Positions 5,042 to 5,106 of a DNA stretch of 5,106 bases are shown piece by piece. The first letter of the stretch is position 1. Every line of letters starts with the position of its first letter. The DNA comes from Thermoplasmata archaeon (lineage in GTDB: Archaea > Thermoplasmatota > Thermoplasmata > Thermoplasmatales > Thermoplasmataceae). The notes under the pieces are model-generated. The model was given only the letters and a program-made list of their open reading frames with translations. It did not search any database and was not told the DNA's origin. A program made the translations under genes and the position numbers. The DNA is taken from contig JAJZLW010000066.1 of NCBI GenBank assembly GCA_021850505.1, positions 1 to 5,106 of the forward strand, read 5' to 3'.

Positions 5042-5047
5042 GTATAA
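5042..5047 (-). promoter_or_regulatory. candidate TATA box of the AAA-associated gene
   Basis: TTATAC on the minus strand is centred about 31 bases before the ATG at 5013 and would start transcription near 5020. A second candidate, AAATTATAG (5067-5075), lies further upstream and would give a leader of about 33 bases. Neither is at the exact leaderless spacing seen at the other two promoters, so the choice is open. Confidence 0.3.
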
Positions 5048-5106
5048 CATCGCAAATTCTTTTTACCTATAATTTGTACGGGATTTAAGCATTTCCTATT
5101 TCCTCC

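Noticed and set aside
5035..5106. Minus-strand frame ending EEIGNA before a TAA at 5087-5085 as the end of an upstream gene
   Set aside because: Only six codons are visible, too few to separate from chance.

Overview
The window looks like a piece of a moderately AT-rich archaeal chromosome, most likely from the Thermoplasmata/Thermoplasmatales or a close relative. Three things point there. Two of the main genes have a TATA-like element centred about 24-25 bases before the start codon and no ribosome binding site, as expected for leaderless archaeal transcripts. AGG, AGA and ATA codons are common. Two neighbouring surface proteins carry one N-terminal membrane segment and many N-glycosylation sequons. 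The lineage is an inference; no rRNA or other marker gene is present.

Layout, left to right. Bases 1-118 hold what may be the last codons of an upstream gene, then a perfect inverted repeat with a TATA-like core, then a four-codon mini-ORF that overlaps the GTG start of a radical SAM enzyme. That enzyme (119-1234, +) is best read as MqnE, aminofutalosine synthase of the futalosine route to menaquinone. It converges, with only three bases between stop codons, on a 12-helix major facilitator superfamily transporter (1238-2392, -). A 290-base gap (2393-2682) follows. It holds the leaderless transporter promoter, a T-rich terminator for the next operon and two tiny doubtful ORFs.

Bases 2683-4225 (-) are a two-gene operon for membrane-anchored, exported, sequon-rich proteins of unknown function. 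The first gene appears leaderless and has a 15-base palindrome directly against its TATA box. The second is read from a strong Shine-Dalgarno site in the 13-base junction. A 239-base gap (4226-4464) carries two inverted repeats near its right end and a 33-codon ORF that may be a gene remnant. The last gene (4465 to about 5013, -) encodes a stand-alone AAA-associated C-terminal domain protein, a domain usually found at the end of NitT/TauT-type ABC transporter ATPases.

The genes do not form one obvious pathway. MqnE belongs to respiratory quinone synthesis, the transporter has no predictable substrate, the exported pair is probably a cell-surface unit, and the AAA-associated protein may be a regulatory or accessory partner of an ABC importer outside the window. 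The least ordinary signals are the secreted pair with its promoter palindrome, the palindrome around the mqnE TATA-like element, the detached AAA-associated domain, and the structured segment at 4367-4470. I see no CRISPR array, tRNA, rRNA or intact mobile element.
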